This document shows positions 7,837 through 16,614 of a DNA stretch of 64,000 nucleotides, one piece after another. The translations under genes were made by a program, and so were the position numbers. The notes below the pieces were generated by a model that searched no databases, was not told the DNA's origin, and saw nothing but the letters and a program-made list of their open reading frames with translations. Origin of the DNA: DATKRB01 sp036501425 (GTDB lineage: Bacteria > Actinomycetota > Acidimicrobiia > Acidimicrobiales > RAAP-2). The stretch lies in contig DASYAI010000056.1 of the NCBI GenBank assembly GCA_036501425.1, positions 1 through 64,000 of the forward strand, read 5' to 3'. Within the stretch, counting starts at the first letter, position 1; each line of letters opens with the position of its first letter.

Positions 7837-8986
7837 GATTTCATACGTGACCGACACCCCCGACATCAAGATCCCGACCGACCTCCTGCCCGCCGACGGG
7901 CGCTTCGGATCGGGGCCGTCGAAGGTCCGGCCCGAGCAGGTGGCCGGCCTGGCCGCGGTGGGCGGGACCTACCTCGGGACCAGCCACCGCCAGTCGACCG
8001 TCCGCAACGTGGTCGGCCGGGTGCGCGACGGGCTGCGCGAGCTCTTCGCCCTCCCCGACGGCTACGAGGTGCTGCTGGGCAACGGTGGCACGACGAGCTT
8101 CTGGGACGCCGCGACCTTCGGGCTGATCGAGCGCACGAGCCAGCACCTGTCCTTCGGCGAGTTCTCGTCGAAGTTCGCCGCCTGCGCCGCGGCCGCCCCG
8201 CACCTGGGCGACCCCGAGATCATCGAGTCGCCCGCCGGCACCCACCCCCTCCCCCGGCCCGACGGCACGGTCGACCTCTACGCGCTGACCCACAACGAGA
8301 CCTCCACCGGGGTGGCGATGGAGATCGCCCGGCCCGCCGGCTCGAGCGCGGCCGAGGGAGGGGCCCTGGTGGCGGTCGACGCGACGTCCGGCGCGGGCGG
8401 CCTGCGGGTCGACCCGGACCAGTTCGACGTGTACTACTTCGCGCCCCAGAAGTGCTTCGCCGCCGACGGCGGGATCTGGCTGGCCCTCCTCTCCCCGGCG
8501 GCGATCGAGCGCGTCGGCCGGCTGGCCGCCTCGGGCCGCTGGGTCCCCGCGTCGCTCGACCTGTCGATCGCGCTCGAGAACTCACGGCTCAACCAGACCT
8601 ACAACACCCCGGCGCTGGCCACCTTGTGGCTGTTGGCCGAGCAGGTGGACTGGATGCTGGAGGGCGGCGGGCTCGGGTTCACCACCGGGCGCTGCGACCG
8701 CTCGGCCGAGATCCTCTACTCGTGGGCCGAAAGGTCCGGGTTCGCCCGCCCGTTCGTCGAGCGACCGGCCGACCGCAGCCACGTCGTGGGGACGATCGAC
8801 TTCGTCGATGGGATCGACGCCGCCGCCGTCGCCCGGGTGCTGCGCGCCAACGGCGTCGTGGACACCGAGCCGTACCGCAAGCTCGGGCGCAACCAGTTGC
8901 GGGTGGCCATGTTTCCGGCGATCGACCCCGAGGACGTGGCCGCCCTGTGCGCCTGCGTCAACCATGTCGTGGGGGCGCTGGCGTGA
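7835..8986 (+). CDS. serC: phosphoserine aminotransferase SerC
   Basis: SerC (about 383 aa) converts phosphohydroxypyruvate to phosphoserine using glutamate and PLP. The N-terminal GRFGSGPSKVRPEQ, the LLGNGGTTSFWDAATFG segment and the PLP lysine in YFAPQKCFAADGGIW match the actinobacterial branch. The start could be ATG 7835 (GGAGG 11 nt upstream) or GTG 7847, which lies 7 nt after CATGAT and could be leaderless. The first codon overlaps the start of the divergent aminotransferase, an exceptionally tight divergon. The stop overlaps the next gene by GTGA. Confidence 0.95.
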   Translation: MISYVTDTPDIKIPTDLLPADGRFGSGPSKVRPEQVAGLAAVGGTYLGTSHRQSTVRNVVGRVRDGLRELFALPDGYEVLLGNGGTTSFWDAATFGLIERTSQHLSFGEFSSKFAACAAAAPHLGDPEIIESPAGTHPLPRPDGTVDLYALTHNETSTGVAMEIARPAGSSAAEGGALVAVDATSGAGGLRVDPDQFDVYYFAPQKCFAADGGIWLALLSPAAIERVGRLAASGRWVPASLDLSIALENSRLNQTYNTPALATLWLLAEQVDWMLEGGGLGFTTGRCDRSAEILYSWAERSGFARPFVERPADRSHVVGTIDFVDGIDAAAVARVLRANGVVDTEPYRKLGRNQLRVAMFPAIDPEDVAALCACVNHVVGALA

Positions 8987-9828
8987 GCGCGCCGGACCCT
9001 GGCGGGGGCCGGCCGGCCCTGGTCATGGTCCACGGCCTGGGCGGGGCCGGCTCGTTCTGGGACAACCTGCGCGACCGGGCCGGGCGCTGCTTCGAGGTGC
9101 ACACCCCGGACCTCCCCGGGCACGGCCCGGGGGCCACCGCCCCGACCCCGGCCCTGGCCCATCCGCGCGAGCTGGCGGGCGAGCTCGTCCGCCGCCTGCG
9201 GGCCCGGGGCCTCGAGCGCCCGCACCTGGTCGGGTTGTCGCTGGGCGGTTGGGTCGTGCTCGAGATGGCGGCCCTGGGCTATGGGGCCAGCGTCCTGGCC
9301 CTGGCCCCGGCGGGCCTGTGGGAGCCCGGGAGCCGGATCCGACCGGCGTCGGCCCAGACCGTGCTCCGGCGTGGGCTGGTGCCGGTCGACCGGCTCCTGC
9401 CCCGGCTGACCGCCACCGCGCTGGTGGGACGGGTCGGGCTGCGCTCGGCGGTCGCCCACCCCGATCGGGTGTCGGCCACCCAGCTCCTCGGGGCGGCCCG
9501 GGCGCTCGGCCAGGCGACCGGCTACGGGGTGTGCGACCGGGCCGCCATCCGCCACCGCTTCGACGCGGCCGCCAAGGTGGGGGTCCCGGTCGCGGTCGCC
9601 TTCGGCGACCACGACGCGGTGCTGCCCCCGACCACCTCGCAGAACCGGGCCCTGCTGCCGCCGCACGCCCGGGTCTCGACGGTGGCGGACTGCGGGCACG
9701 CCATGACCTGGGACCAGCCCGAGCGCTGCCTCGAGCTCATCGCGCAGAGCACCGCGGCCGACACGGGCGCAGGGGCGGTCGGCGTCCCCCCCGCCCCGGT
9801 CGGCGAGGACCGGACCGGCGCCCGCTGA
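8983..9828 (+). CDS. alpha/beta hydrolase
   Basis: This 281 aa protein has a classic alpha/beta-hydrolase triad: the oxyanion motif VMVHGLGGAGSFWDNL near the N terminus, nucleophile Ser in GLSLGGWVVLEMA, Asp in FGDHDAVLPP, and His in DCGHAMTWDQP. The substrate cannot be deduced. Its GTG overlaps the serC stop, so it is translationally coupled to serine synthesis, although no direct role there is evident. The tail after the catalytic His is Gly/Ala/Pro-rich. Confidence 0.85.
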   Translation: MSAPDPGGGRPALVMVHGLGGAGSFWDNLRDRAGRCFEVHTPDLPGHGPGATAPTPALAHPRELAGELVRRLRARGLERPHLVGLSLGGWVVLEMAALGYGASVLALAPAGLWEPGSRIRPASAQTVLRRGLVPVDRLLPRLTATALVGRVGLRSAVAHPDRVSATQLLGAARALGQATGYGVCDRAAIRHRFDAAAKVGVPVAVAFGDHDAVLPPTTSQNRALLPPHARVSTVADCGHAMTWDQPERCLELIAQSTAADTGAGAVGVPPAPVGEDRTGAR

Positions 9829-9917
9829 GCCGGCCCGGGTCAGCCGGCCCGGTCGGCCGGTCAACGGGTCAGGGGGCTCAGCCGGTCAAGGGGTCAGCCG
9901 GGCGGCCGGGCGGCCGG
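9829..9917. repeat. low-complexity spacer with repeated GCCGGTCA/GGGTCAG units
   Basis: The convergent spacer between the hydrolase and ilvC is made of imperfect repeats of CAGCCGGCCCGG, GCCGGTCA and GGGTCAG. It contains no gene. The last copy carries the reverse complement of the ilvC stop codon. This matches the repeat-rich 3' ends seen elsewhere in the window. Confidence 0.5.
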
Positions 9918-10943
9918 TCAGCCGCCTGAGGCGTCCTGGACCCGCTGCTTGCCGGCGGTGATGAACGGCATCATGTCGCGCAGCTCGGCACCCACCTGCT
10001 CGATCTGGTGCTCGCGCCCGGCGCGGCGCAGCGCCTCGAAGCGCGACCGCCCGGCGCGGTTCTCCGCGATCCACTCCTGGGCGAAGGACCCGTCGCGGAT
10101 CTCGCCCAGGATGCGCTGCATCTCGGCTCGCACGTGCTCGTCGATCACCCGCGGCCCGCGGGTGAGGTCGCCGTACTCGGCGGTGTCGGAGATCGAGTAG
10201 CGCATCCCGGCGATCCCCTGCTCGTACATCAGGTCGACGATGAGCTTCAGCTCGTGCAGGCACTCGAAGTAGGCCGACTCGGGCTGGTAGCCGGCCCCGA
10301 CCAGGGTCTCGAACCCGGCCGCCACCAACGACGTCAGGCCCCCGCAGAGCACGACCTGCTCGCCGAAGAGATCGGTCTCGGTCTCCTCGGCGAAGGTGGT
10401 GTCGAGGACCCCGGCCCGGGTGGCGCCGATGGCGTGGGCGTAGGACAGGGCGAGGTCGCGGGCCTTGCCGGTGGCGTCCTGGGCCACAGCGATCAGGCTC
10501 GGCACGCCCCCACCCTCGGTGTACGTGCGGCGCACCAGGTGGCCGGGCCCCTTAGGGGCCACCATGGCCACGTCCACCCCCGACGGGGGCAGGATCTGCT
10601 CGAAGCGGATGTTGAAGCCGTGGGCGAACAGCAGGCAGTCGCCCTGCTCGAGGTGGGGAGCCACGTCGGCGTCGTAGACCGCCTTCTGCTCGGTGTCGGG
10701 CAGAAGGACCATGATCACGTCGGCCTCGGCCGCCGCCTCGGCCACCGACACCACCCGCAGGCCGGCCTCCTCGGCCTTGGCCCGGCTGCCCGAGCCGGCC
10801 CGCAGCGCCACCCGCACGTCGACCCCGGACTCGGACAGGTTGAGGGCGTGGGCGTGGCCCTGGGAGCCGTACCCCAGGATCGCCACCTTGCGTCCCTGGA
10901 TCAGGGACGGATCGGCATCGGACTCGTAGTACAACGTGGCCAT
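9918..10943 (-). CDS. ilvC: ketol-acid reductoisomerase IlvC
   Basis: IlvC (341 aa) isomerises and reduces acetolactate (and acetohydroxybutyrate) with NADPH, second step of the valine/isoleucine pathway. It is the short class I enzyme with the dinucleotide motif VAILGYGSQGHAHALNL and the all-helical C-terminal domain carrying the metal-binding acidic residues (ETDLFGEQVVLCGG; YECLHELKLIVDLMYE region). I chose ATG 10943, giving the normal family length, with GAGAGGGG upstream; an in-frame upstream start would overlap the ilvN end. It is the last gene of ilvB-ilvN-ilvC. Confidence 0.96.
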   Translation of the reverse strand: MATLYYESDADPSLIQGRKVAILGYGSQGHAHALNLSESGVDVRVALRAGSGSRAKAEEAGLRVVSVAEAAAEADVIMVLLPDTEQKAVYDADVAPHLEQGDCLLFAHGFNIRFEQILPPSGVDVAMVAPKGPGHLVRRTYTEGGGVPSLIAVAQDATGKARDLALSYAHAIGATRAGVLDTTFAEETETDLFGEQVVLCGGLTSLVAAGFETLVGAGYQPESAYFECLHELKLIVDLMYEQGIAGMRYSISDTAEYGDLTRGPRVIDEHVRAEMQRILGEIRDGSFAQEWIAENRAGRSRFEALRRAGREHQIEQVGAELRDMMPFITAGKQRVQDASGG

Positions 10944-10966
10944 GGTGGGCCCCTCTCGCTCGGCGG

Positions 10967-11563
10967 TCACTCGCTGTCGGAATCGGCCACTGCCCGGCGC
11001 CGGATCGGACGGCCCTCGAGCTTAGGCAGCGCCACCCGACCGGTCCGTTGGAGCTCGACGACCTGGTAGGTCTCGAGCAACCCCTCGAAGTCGTCGAGCT
11101 TGTCGGGGCGTCCGGCCAGCATCACGGTCAGGCGGTCCGAGCCCACGCTCACCACCTCGCCGCCGAACACGCCGACCAGCTGGATCACCTGGGACCGCTC
11201 GGCCGGGGCGGCGGCCACGGTGGCCAGCACCAGCTCCCGCTCGATGGCGTCGGCCGGGGAGAGGTGCGAGATGGCCACCACGTTGACCAGCTTGTCGAGC
11301 TGCTGGACCACCTGGTCGAGCGGCGCCGACTCGACGTCCACCACGATGGTGATCCGGCTGAAGCGCTCGTCGTCGTCGGTGGGCGCCACGGCGAGCGAGT
11401 AGATGTTGAAGCCGCGCCGGCTGAACAGGCCGGCCACCCGGGCGAGCACGCCCGCCTTGTTCTCCACCACCACCGAAAGGATGTGGTGGCGGGCGGCCCT
11501 CGGCCGATGGCCGCCCTGCGCCTCGACCCCCGCGTCGGCCGGCGTGACGACGGTGCCGGTCAC
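10967..11563 (-). CDS. ilvN: acetolactate synthase regulatory subunit IlvN
   Basis: IlvN (198 aa) is the small subunit that activates acetolactate synthase and confers feedback inhibition. It begins with an ACT domain (HHILSVVVENKAGVLARVAG, RRGFNIYSLAV) preceded by about 28 non-conserved residues, and continues with the second ACT-like domain typical of IlvN/IlvH. The C terminus carries a basic/acidic extension. The GTG start overlaps the ilvB stop as GTGA, giving coupled synthesis of the two subunits. Confidence 0.95.
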   Translation of the reverse strand: MTGTVVTPADAGVEAQGGHRPRAARHHILSVVVENKAGVLARVAGLFSRRGFNIYSLAVAPTDDDERFSRITIVVDVESAPLDQVVQQLDKLVNVVAISHLSPADAIERELVLATVAAAPAERSQVIQLVGVFGGEVVSVGSDRLTVMLAGRPDKLDDFEGLLETYQVVELQRTGRVALPKLEGRPIRRRAVADSDSE

Positions 11564-13344
11564 GACCGGTCCAGCTGGTCGGGGTGGACGACGATGGCGT
11601 CGTTGGACGCCCCGGCGGGGACCATCGGGAACACCTTCTCGAAGGCGTCGGTGCGGAAGTCGACCACCACCGGCCGGTCGTCGATGGCGTTCGCCTTCTC
11701 GATGGCCGGCCCCACCTCTTCGGGCGACTCGGCCCGCAGCCCGACGCACCCCATCGCCTCGGCCCACTTCACGTAGTCGGGCAGGTCGGGCGAGAGGTAG
11801 ACCTCCGAGTAGCGCTCCTCGTAGAACATCTCCTGCCACTGACGGACCATGCCCAGGTAGGCGTTGTTCAAGATGGCGATCTTGACCGGGATGCGCTCGG
11901 CGCTGGCGGTCACCAGCTCTTGGGCGGTCATCTGGAAGCACCCGTCGCCGTCGACCGCCCAGACCGTCCGGTCCGGCCGACCCACCTTGGCCCCGATGGC
12001 CGCGGGCACCGCGAAGCCCATCGTCCCCGCCCCGCCGGAGTTCACCCAGGTCTGCGGCTGGTCGAACCGCCACCACTGCGACGCCCACATCTGGTGCTGG
12101 CCGACCCCCGAGGCGAGGATGGTGTCGGCCGGCGAGAGGTCGCGGAGGGTCTCGATCACCATCTGGGGCTTGATCGCGTCCCCCGACGCCGGGTCGTAGT
12201 AGAGGGGGAAGCGCTCCTGCCAGCGCCGCAGCTGGTCCCACCAGGGCGCCAGCGCCCGAGGCCCGACCGGCGCCCGGCCGTCGGGGCCGCCCGGCGACCC
12301 CGAGGCGACGCCCCCGGCCACCGCGGGCAGGCCCAGCGCGTCCAGGGCGGCCAACAGCTCCTCGATGACCAGCCGGCAGTCCCCGGCGATGCCCACGTCG
12401 GGCCGGCGGACCTTGCCCAGCTCCGCCGGGTCGATGTCGACGTGGACGATCCGGGCGCCCTCGGCGAAGGCGTCCACCCGCCCGGTCACCCGGTCGTCGA
12501 AGCGCGAGCCCAGGGCCACCAGCAGGTCGGCCTGCTGCATGGCGGTGACGGCGGTGTAGTTGCCGTGCATACCGGGCATCCCGAGGCACAGCGGGTGCGA
12601 GTCGGGGAGCGCCCCCCGGGCCATCAACGTGGTCACCACCGGGGCGCCGGTCCGCTCGGCCAGCTCGCGCAGCGCGGCCGAGGCCCGCGCCTTCAGGATG
12701 CCGCCCCCGGCGTAGAGCACCGGCCGCTCGGCCCCCAGCAGCAGCTCGGCGGCCCGGCGGATCTGTTCGGGGTCCCCCTGGGTCCTCGGGTGGTAGCCCG
12801 GCAGGTCGAGGTCGGCCACCGTCTCGGGCCAGTACCACTCCATGGTCGCGTTGGAGACGTCCTTGGGCACGTCGATGAGGACCGGGCCCGGCCGGCCCGT
12901 CGTGGCGACGTGAAAGGCCGCGGCCACCACCCGCGGGATGTCCTCGGCCCGGGTCACCAACCAGTTGTGCTTGGTGATCCCCATGGTGACGCCGGTGATG
13001 TCGCACTCCTGGAAGGCGTCGGTGCCGATGGAGGCGGTGGCCACCTGGCCGGAGATCACCACCAGCGGCGTCGAGTCCATGTAGGCGTTGGAGAGCGGGG
13101 TGACGATGTTCGTGGCCCCCGGCCCGCTGGTGACCATCGCCACGCCGGGCCGGCCGGTCACCATGGCGTACCCCTCGGCCATATGGCCCGCGCCCTGCTC
13201 GTGGCGGACCAGGACATGGCGGATGGACGAGTCGAGGATGGGGTCGTAGACGGGCAGGATGGCGCCCCCAGGCAGACCGAACATCACTTCCACCTGCTGG
13301 TGCTCGAGGCTCTTGATGAGTGCCTGTGCTCCGGTGAGTCGCAT
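11560..13344 (-). CDS. ilvB: acetolactate synthase catalytic subunit IlvB
   Basis: IlvB (594 aa) is a thiamine-diphosphate enzyme that condenses pyruvate with pyruvate or 2-oxobutyrate. The catalytic Glu is in RHEQGAGHMAEGYA, and the diphosphate/Mg motif is VDGDGCFQMTAQEL ending in ILNNAYLGMVRQWQ. The FAD-binding middle domain is present. The length is typical. There is only a weak ribosome binding site. Expression is probably governed by the Ile/Leu/Val leader at 13450-13494 and its terminator, so the whole ilvBNC operon is attenuated. Confidence 0.96.
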   Translation of the reverse strand: MRLTGAQALIKSLEHQQVEVMFGLPGGAILPVYDPILDSSIRHVLVRHEQGAGHMAEGYAMVTGRPGVAMVTSGPGATNIVTPLSNAYMDSTPLVVISGQVATASIGTDAFQECDITGVTMGITKHNWLVTRAEDIPRVVAAAFHVATTGRPGPVLIDVPKDVSNATMEWYWPETVADLDLPGYHPRTQGDPEQIRRAAELLLGAERPVLYAGGGILKARASAALRELAERTGAPVVTTLMARGALPDSHPLCLGMPGMHGNYTAVTAMQQADLLVALGSRFDDRVTGRVDAFAEGARIVHVDIDPAELGKVRRPDVGIAGDCRLVIEELLAALDALGLPAVAGGVASGSPGGPDGRAPVGPRALAPWWDQLRRWQERFPLYYDPASGDAIKPQMVIETLRDLSPADTILASGVGQHQMWASQWWRFDQPQTWVNSGGAGTMGFAVPAAIGAKVGRPDRTVWAVDGDGCFQMTAQELVTASAERIPVKIAILNNAYLGMVRQWQEMFYEERYSEVYLSPDLPDYVKWAEAMGCVGLRAESPEEVGPAIEKANAIDDRPVVVDFRTDAFEKVFPMVPAGASNDAIVVHPDQLDRS

Positions 13345-13397
13345 CGTGGTGCTTCGCTTTCTGGTCGGCGAGGCGCATACCGCCCCGGAAATTGAAA

Positions 13398-13419
13398 CGA
13401 CCTCCCGTCGGGGAGGTCG
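13398..13419 (-). terminator. ilvB attenuator terminator
   Basis: A perfect 9-bp stem, CGACCTCCC/GGGAGGTCG, with a 4-nt loop is followed on the minus strand by TTTCAATT. It lies between the leader peptide stop (13450) and the ilvB start. A preceding hairpin, CGCGTC/GACGCG (13425-13449), starts directly after the leader stop. The sequence downstream of the stem, TTTCAATTTCCGG, closely matches that after the terminator at 91-109. Confidence 0.7.
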
Positions 13420-13449
13420 GTGGGCGCGTCGCGGGTGTCGGGGGACGCG

Positions 13450-13494
13450 CTAAGTGGTCGGTACCAGCAGGGTGCGGGGGGCGGCGGCGATCAC
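13450..13494 (-). CDS. Ile/Leu/Val attenuator leader peptide of ilvBNC, 14 aa
   Basis: The minus strand encodes MIAAAPRTLLVPTT then TAG, starting at GTG. Ile at position 2 and Leu-Leu-Val at 9-11 are the sensing residues expected for an ilv attenuator. A CACAAT -10 (13501-13506) lies 6 nt before the GTG, with TTGTCG (13525-13530) 18 bp further upstream, so the leader is essentially leaderless. The hairpin-then-terminator order after the stop codon is the same as at the leuA and left-edge leaders. Confidence 0.7.
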   Translation of the reverse strand: MIAAAPRTLLVPTT

Positions 13495-13500
13495 GGGCTC

Positions 13501-13530
13501 ATTGTGCCACGGCGGCCGCCACCCCGACAA
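13501..13530 (-). promoter_or_regulatory. predicted promoter of the ilvBNC leader
   Basis: TTGTCG (13525-13530) and CACAAT (13501-13506) are separated by 18 bp on the minus strand. The leader GTG begins 6 nt after the -10, consistent with a leaderless transcript. Confidence 0.5.
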
Positions 13531-13541
13531 CCCGTTCGCGT

Positions 13542-13618
13542 CGGCGGCCCGGGTCAGCCCCGGCCGCGACGTCAGCTCCGGCGGCCGCGGTCAGCTCCGG
13601 CGGCCCGGGTCAGCCCCG
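13542..13618. repeat. direct repeats spanning the gatB stop codon
   Basis: A 21-nt sequence is present at 13542-13562 and exactly again at 13598-13618, with two further imperfect GTCAGCTCCGGCGGCC units between them. The second copy contains the reverse complement of the gatB stop codon. No gene lies in this spacer. Confidence 0.7.
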
Positions 13619-15112
13619 CCGCCGCCGCAGCTCGGCCACCACCGCCTTACCGTCGGCGCGGCCCGCCGTGGACCGCATGACCAGCCCGGTGAAGAACCCG
13701 GCCAGCTTGTCGTCGCCCGCCACGTAACGGGCCCACTCGTCCCCGTGCGCGTCGACCGCCTCGCTCACCGCGGCGACCAGCGAGTCGTCGGACATGGCCT
13801 CGAAACCCTTGGCCCGGGCGATCTCGGCCGGGTCGCCCCCGCCCGCCTCGACCAGCGCCCCCAGCACCACCTTGGATTGGGTGGCCGAAAGCTCGCCCCC
13901 CTGCTCGAGGGCGAGCAGCCGGGCGAACGTCGCCGGGTCGAGCAGCCGGGCACGCGCCGGGTCCGCCCCGAGCTCGTTGGCCGCCCGGGCCAGCGCCAAG
14001 CCGGCCCGGGCTCCCGCCCGCACCGCCCCGGCCACCAGGCCGTCGAGCTGTTGCTCGACCACCGCGCGCACCTGATCGGTCTCGGCGTCGGTGGGCCGGT
14101 CGCCCAGCAGCGCCACCAGGGCGGCGCGCCGCTCGGCGGGCATCGGCTGCAGGGACGCCGCCACCGTCTCGATCCACTCGCGCTCGGGGTCGAGGGGCAC
14201 CAGGTCGGGCTCGGGGAAGTAGCGGTAGTCGTAGGCCTCTTCCTTGGACCGCAGGGTCGACGTGCGCCCCGCCTCCTCGTCCCAGTGGCGGGTCTCCTGG
14301 ACGACCCGACCGCCGGCTTCGAGCAGGGCGATCTGCCGGGCCGCCTCGTGCTCGATCGCCCGGCCGAGGGAGCGCAGCGAGTTGAGGTTCTTGATCTCGC
14401 ACCGGGTGCCGAAGGCCGCCGTCCCCCGCCGCCGGACCGAGACGTTGGCGTCGATGCGCATCGAGCCCTCCTCCATGCGCCCGTCGGAGGCCCCGCTCGC
14501 CACCAGCATTCCCCGCAGCTCGGCCGCGTAGGCCCGGGCCTCGGACGACGAGCGCAGGTCGGGCTCGCTCACGATCTCGACCAGCGGCACCCCCGAGCGG
14601 TTGTAGTCGACCAGCGAGTGGTCGGCGTCGGCGATGCGGCCACCGGCCCCGAGGTGGGTGCTCTTGCCGGTGTCCTCCTCGAGGTGGGCCCGCACGATCC
14701 CGACCCGCTGGCCCCCGGGCAGCTCCAGCCACCCGCCGAGGTTGATCGGCTCGTCGTACTGGCTGATCTGGTAGTCCTTCGCCTGGTCCGGATAGAAGTA
14801 GTTCTTGCGGTGGAAGATCGACGGGCGCACCGAGCAGTGCAGCGCCACCCCGATGCACATCGCCAGCTCGACCGCCCGCCGGTTGAGCACCGGCAGCGCC
14901 CCCGGCAGGCCCAGGCACACCGGGCAGACGTTGGTGTTGGGCTCGGCGCCGAACGCGTTGGCGCACCCGCAGAACAGCTTCGTCCGGGTCAGCAGCTCGC
15001 AGTGCACCTCGAGCCCGACCACCGTCTCCCACTCGGGCACGGCGGACCCGTTGGTGGCCGCCCCGGGCGCCTCCCCCGGGCGGGCCCCGGGCGTCGCGAT
15101 CGGGGCGCTCAC
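13610..15112 (-). CDS. gatB: Asp-tRNA(Asn)/Glu-tRNA(Gln) amidotransferase subunit B
   Basis: GatB (500 aa) binds the mischarged tRNA and performs the kinase/transamidation half of the GatCAB reaction. Visible motifs are VGLEVHCELLTRTKLFCGC, the CPVCLGLPGALPVLN zinc region, FHRKNYFYPDQAKDYQISQY and the C-terminal YqeY-like tail domain. About 25 poorly conserved residues precede the conserved core. The GTG start overlaps the gatA stop (GTGA). The stop lies within a direct repeat (13542-13618). Confidence 0.96.
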   Translation of the reverse strand: MSAPIATPGARPGEAPGAATNGSAVPEWETVVGLEVHCELLTRTKLFCGCANAFGAEPNTNVCPVCLGLPGALPVLNRRAVELAMCIGVALHCSVRPSIFHRKNYFYPDQAKDYQISQYDEPINLGGWLELPGGQRVGIVRAHLEEDTGKSTHLGAGGRIADADHSLVDYNRSGVPLVEIVSEPDLRSSSEARAYAAELRGMLVASGASDGRMEEGSMRIDANVSVRRRGTAAFGTRCEIKNLNSLRSLGRAIEHEAARQIALLEAGGRVVQETRHWDEEAGRTSTLRSKEEAYDYRYFPEPDLVPLDPEREWIETVAASLQPMPAERRAALVALLGDRPTDAETDQVRAVVEQQLDGLVAGAVRAGARAGLALARAANELGADPARARLLDPATFARLLALEQGGELSATQSKVVLGALVEAGGGDPAEIARAKGFEAMSDDSLVAAVSEAVDAHGDEWARYVAGDDKLAGFFTGLVMRSTAGRADGKAVVAELRRRRG

Positions 15113-16614
15113 CGGGGCTCCGATCGGCCGGTGCCGGCCACCGGTCGGCCGACCCCCCGGGCGCGGTCCTCGAGCGCCGCGGCGACCCGCAACATGACCC
15201 GCTCGCCCAACGCCGGCGCCAGCACCTGCACGCCCACCGGCAGGCCGTCGGCGCCGGACCCGAAGGGGACGCTCATCGCCGGGTGGCCGGCCAGGTTGGA
15301 GGGGATCGTGCACACGTCGCTCGAGTACATCGCCATCGGGTCGTCCAGCTTCTCCCCCAGCGCGAAGGCCACCGTCGGGGTGGTCGCCCCGATGAGCACG
15401 TCGACCTGCGCGTAGGCCCGGGCGAAGGCCTCGATCACCAGGGTCCGCACCCGCTGTGCCTGGCCGTAATAGGCGTCGTAGTAGCCGGCCGACAGCGCGT
15501 AGGTGCCGAGCATGATGCGACGCTTGACCTCCGGGCCGAAGCCGGCCGTCCGGGTGGCGGTGTTCATCGCCTCCACGTCGGTCCCTTCGGCGCGCAGCCC
15601 GTAGCGAACGCCGTCGTAGCGGGCCAGGTTGGAGGACGCCTCGGCCGGCGCGATGAGGTAGTAGGCGGACAGGCCGTAGTGCAGCTCGGGCACCGAGATG
15701 TCCACCACCGTGGCTCCCGCCGCGCTGAGCGCGTCGGCCGCCTCGCGGACCCGGGCCACCACGTCGGGGGCCATCGCGTCGACCAGCTCGGCGCACAGCC
15801 CCACCCGCAGCCCGTCGACCCCCGCGCCGAGCACGTCACCGAAGGCCGGCACGTCGCCGGGCACCGACGTGGAGTCGGCCGGATCGTGGCCGGCGACCAC
15901 CTCGAGCAGCAGGGCGGCGTCGCGCACCGAGGCGGCCAGCGGCCCGATCTGGTCGAGCGAGCTGGCGAAGGCGACCAGGCCGTAGCGCGAGACCAACCCG
16001 TAGGTGGGCTTCAGCCCCACCACCCCGCACAGGGCGGCCGGCTGGCGGATCGAGCCGCCGGTGTCCGAGCCCAGCGCGAGCGGGACGAACCCGGCCGCCA
16101 CCGCGGCGGCCGAACCACCGCTCGACCCTCCGGGCACCCGCGAGCGGTCGTGGGGGTTGCGGGTGGGCCCGAACCACGAGCTCTCGGTCGAGCTTCCCAT
16201 CGCGAACTCGTCCATGTTGGTCTTGCCCACGATGACCGCCCCGGCGCGGCGGAGCTTCGCCACCACCGTGGCGTCGTAGGGCGGCCGCCAGCCGGCGAGC
16301 ATGCGCGACCCGCAGGCGGTCTGCAGGCCCCGGGTGCACAGGTTGTCCTTCAGAGCCACCGGCACGCCGGCCAGGGGCCCCGGGTCGGTGCCGGCGGCCA
16401 CCGCGGCGTCGACCGCCTCGGCGGCCCGACCGGCGGCCTCGGCGTCGACGGTGACGAAGGCCCGCACCTCGCCGTCGCCGGCGCTCACCCGCCGGAGCGC
16501 CTCGTCGAGCACCGCGACGGCGGAGCGGTCGCCCCGGCGCACCGCCCGGGCCACCTCGCCCGCCTCCCCGGGGCCGTCCACCGGCCCGGCGGTCGGGGCG
16601 CCGGGAGCGGTCAC
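15109..16614 (-). CDS. gatA: Asp-tRNA(Asn)/Glu-tRNA(Gln) amidotransferase subunit A
   Basis: GatA (501 aa) is the amidase that releases ammonia from glutamine. It has the amidase-signature Ser-cisSer-Lys triad: Lys in PLAGVPVALKDNLCT and the Gly/Ser-rich GGSSGGSAAAVAAGF with the nucleophile Ser in DTGGSIRQPAALCG. The length is normal with a short acidic N-terminal extension. It is overlapped by gatC upstream and gatB downstream, forming gatC-gatA-gatB. Confidence 0.97.
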   Translation of the reverse strand: MTAPGAPTAGPVDGPGEAGEVARAVRRGDRSAVAVLDEALRRVSAGDGEVRAFVTVDAEAAGRAAEAVDAAVAAGTDPGPLAGVPVALKDNLCTRGLQTACGSRMLAGWRPPYDATVVAKLRRAGAVIVGKTNMDEFAMGSSTESSWFGPTRNPHDRSRVPGGSSGGSAAAVAAGFVPLALGSDTGGSIRQPAALCGVVGLKPTYGLVSRYGLVAFASSLDQIGPLAASVRDAALLLEVVAGHDPADSTSVPGDVPAFGDVLGAGVDGLRVGLCAELVDAMAPDVVARVREAADALSAAGATVVDISVPELHYGLSAYYLIAPAEASSNLARYDGVRYGLRAEGTDVEAMNTATRTAGFGPEVKRRIMLGTYALSAGYYDAYYGQAQRVRTLVIEAFARAYAQVDVLIGATTPTVAFALGEKLDDPMAMYSSDVCTIPSNLAGHPAMSVPFGSGADGLPVGVQVLAPALGERVMLRVAAALEDRARGVGRPVAGTGRSEPR

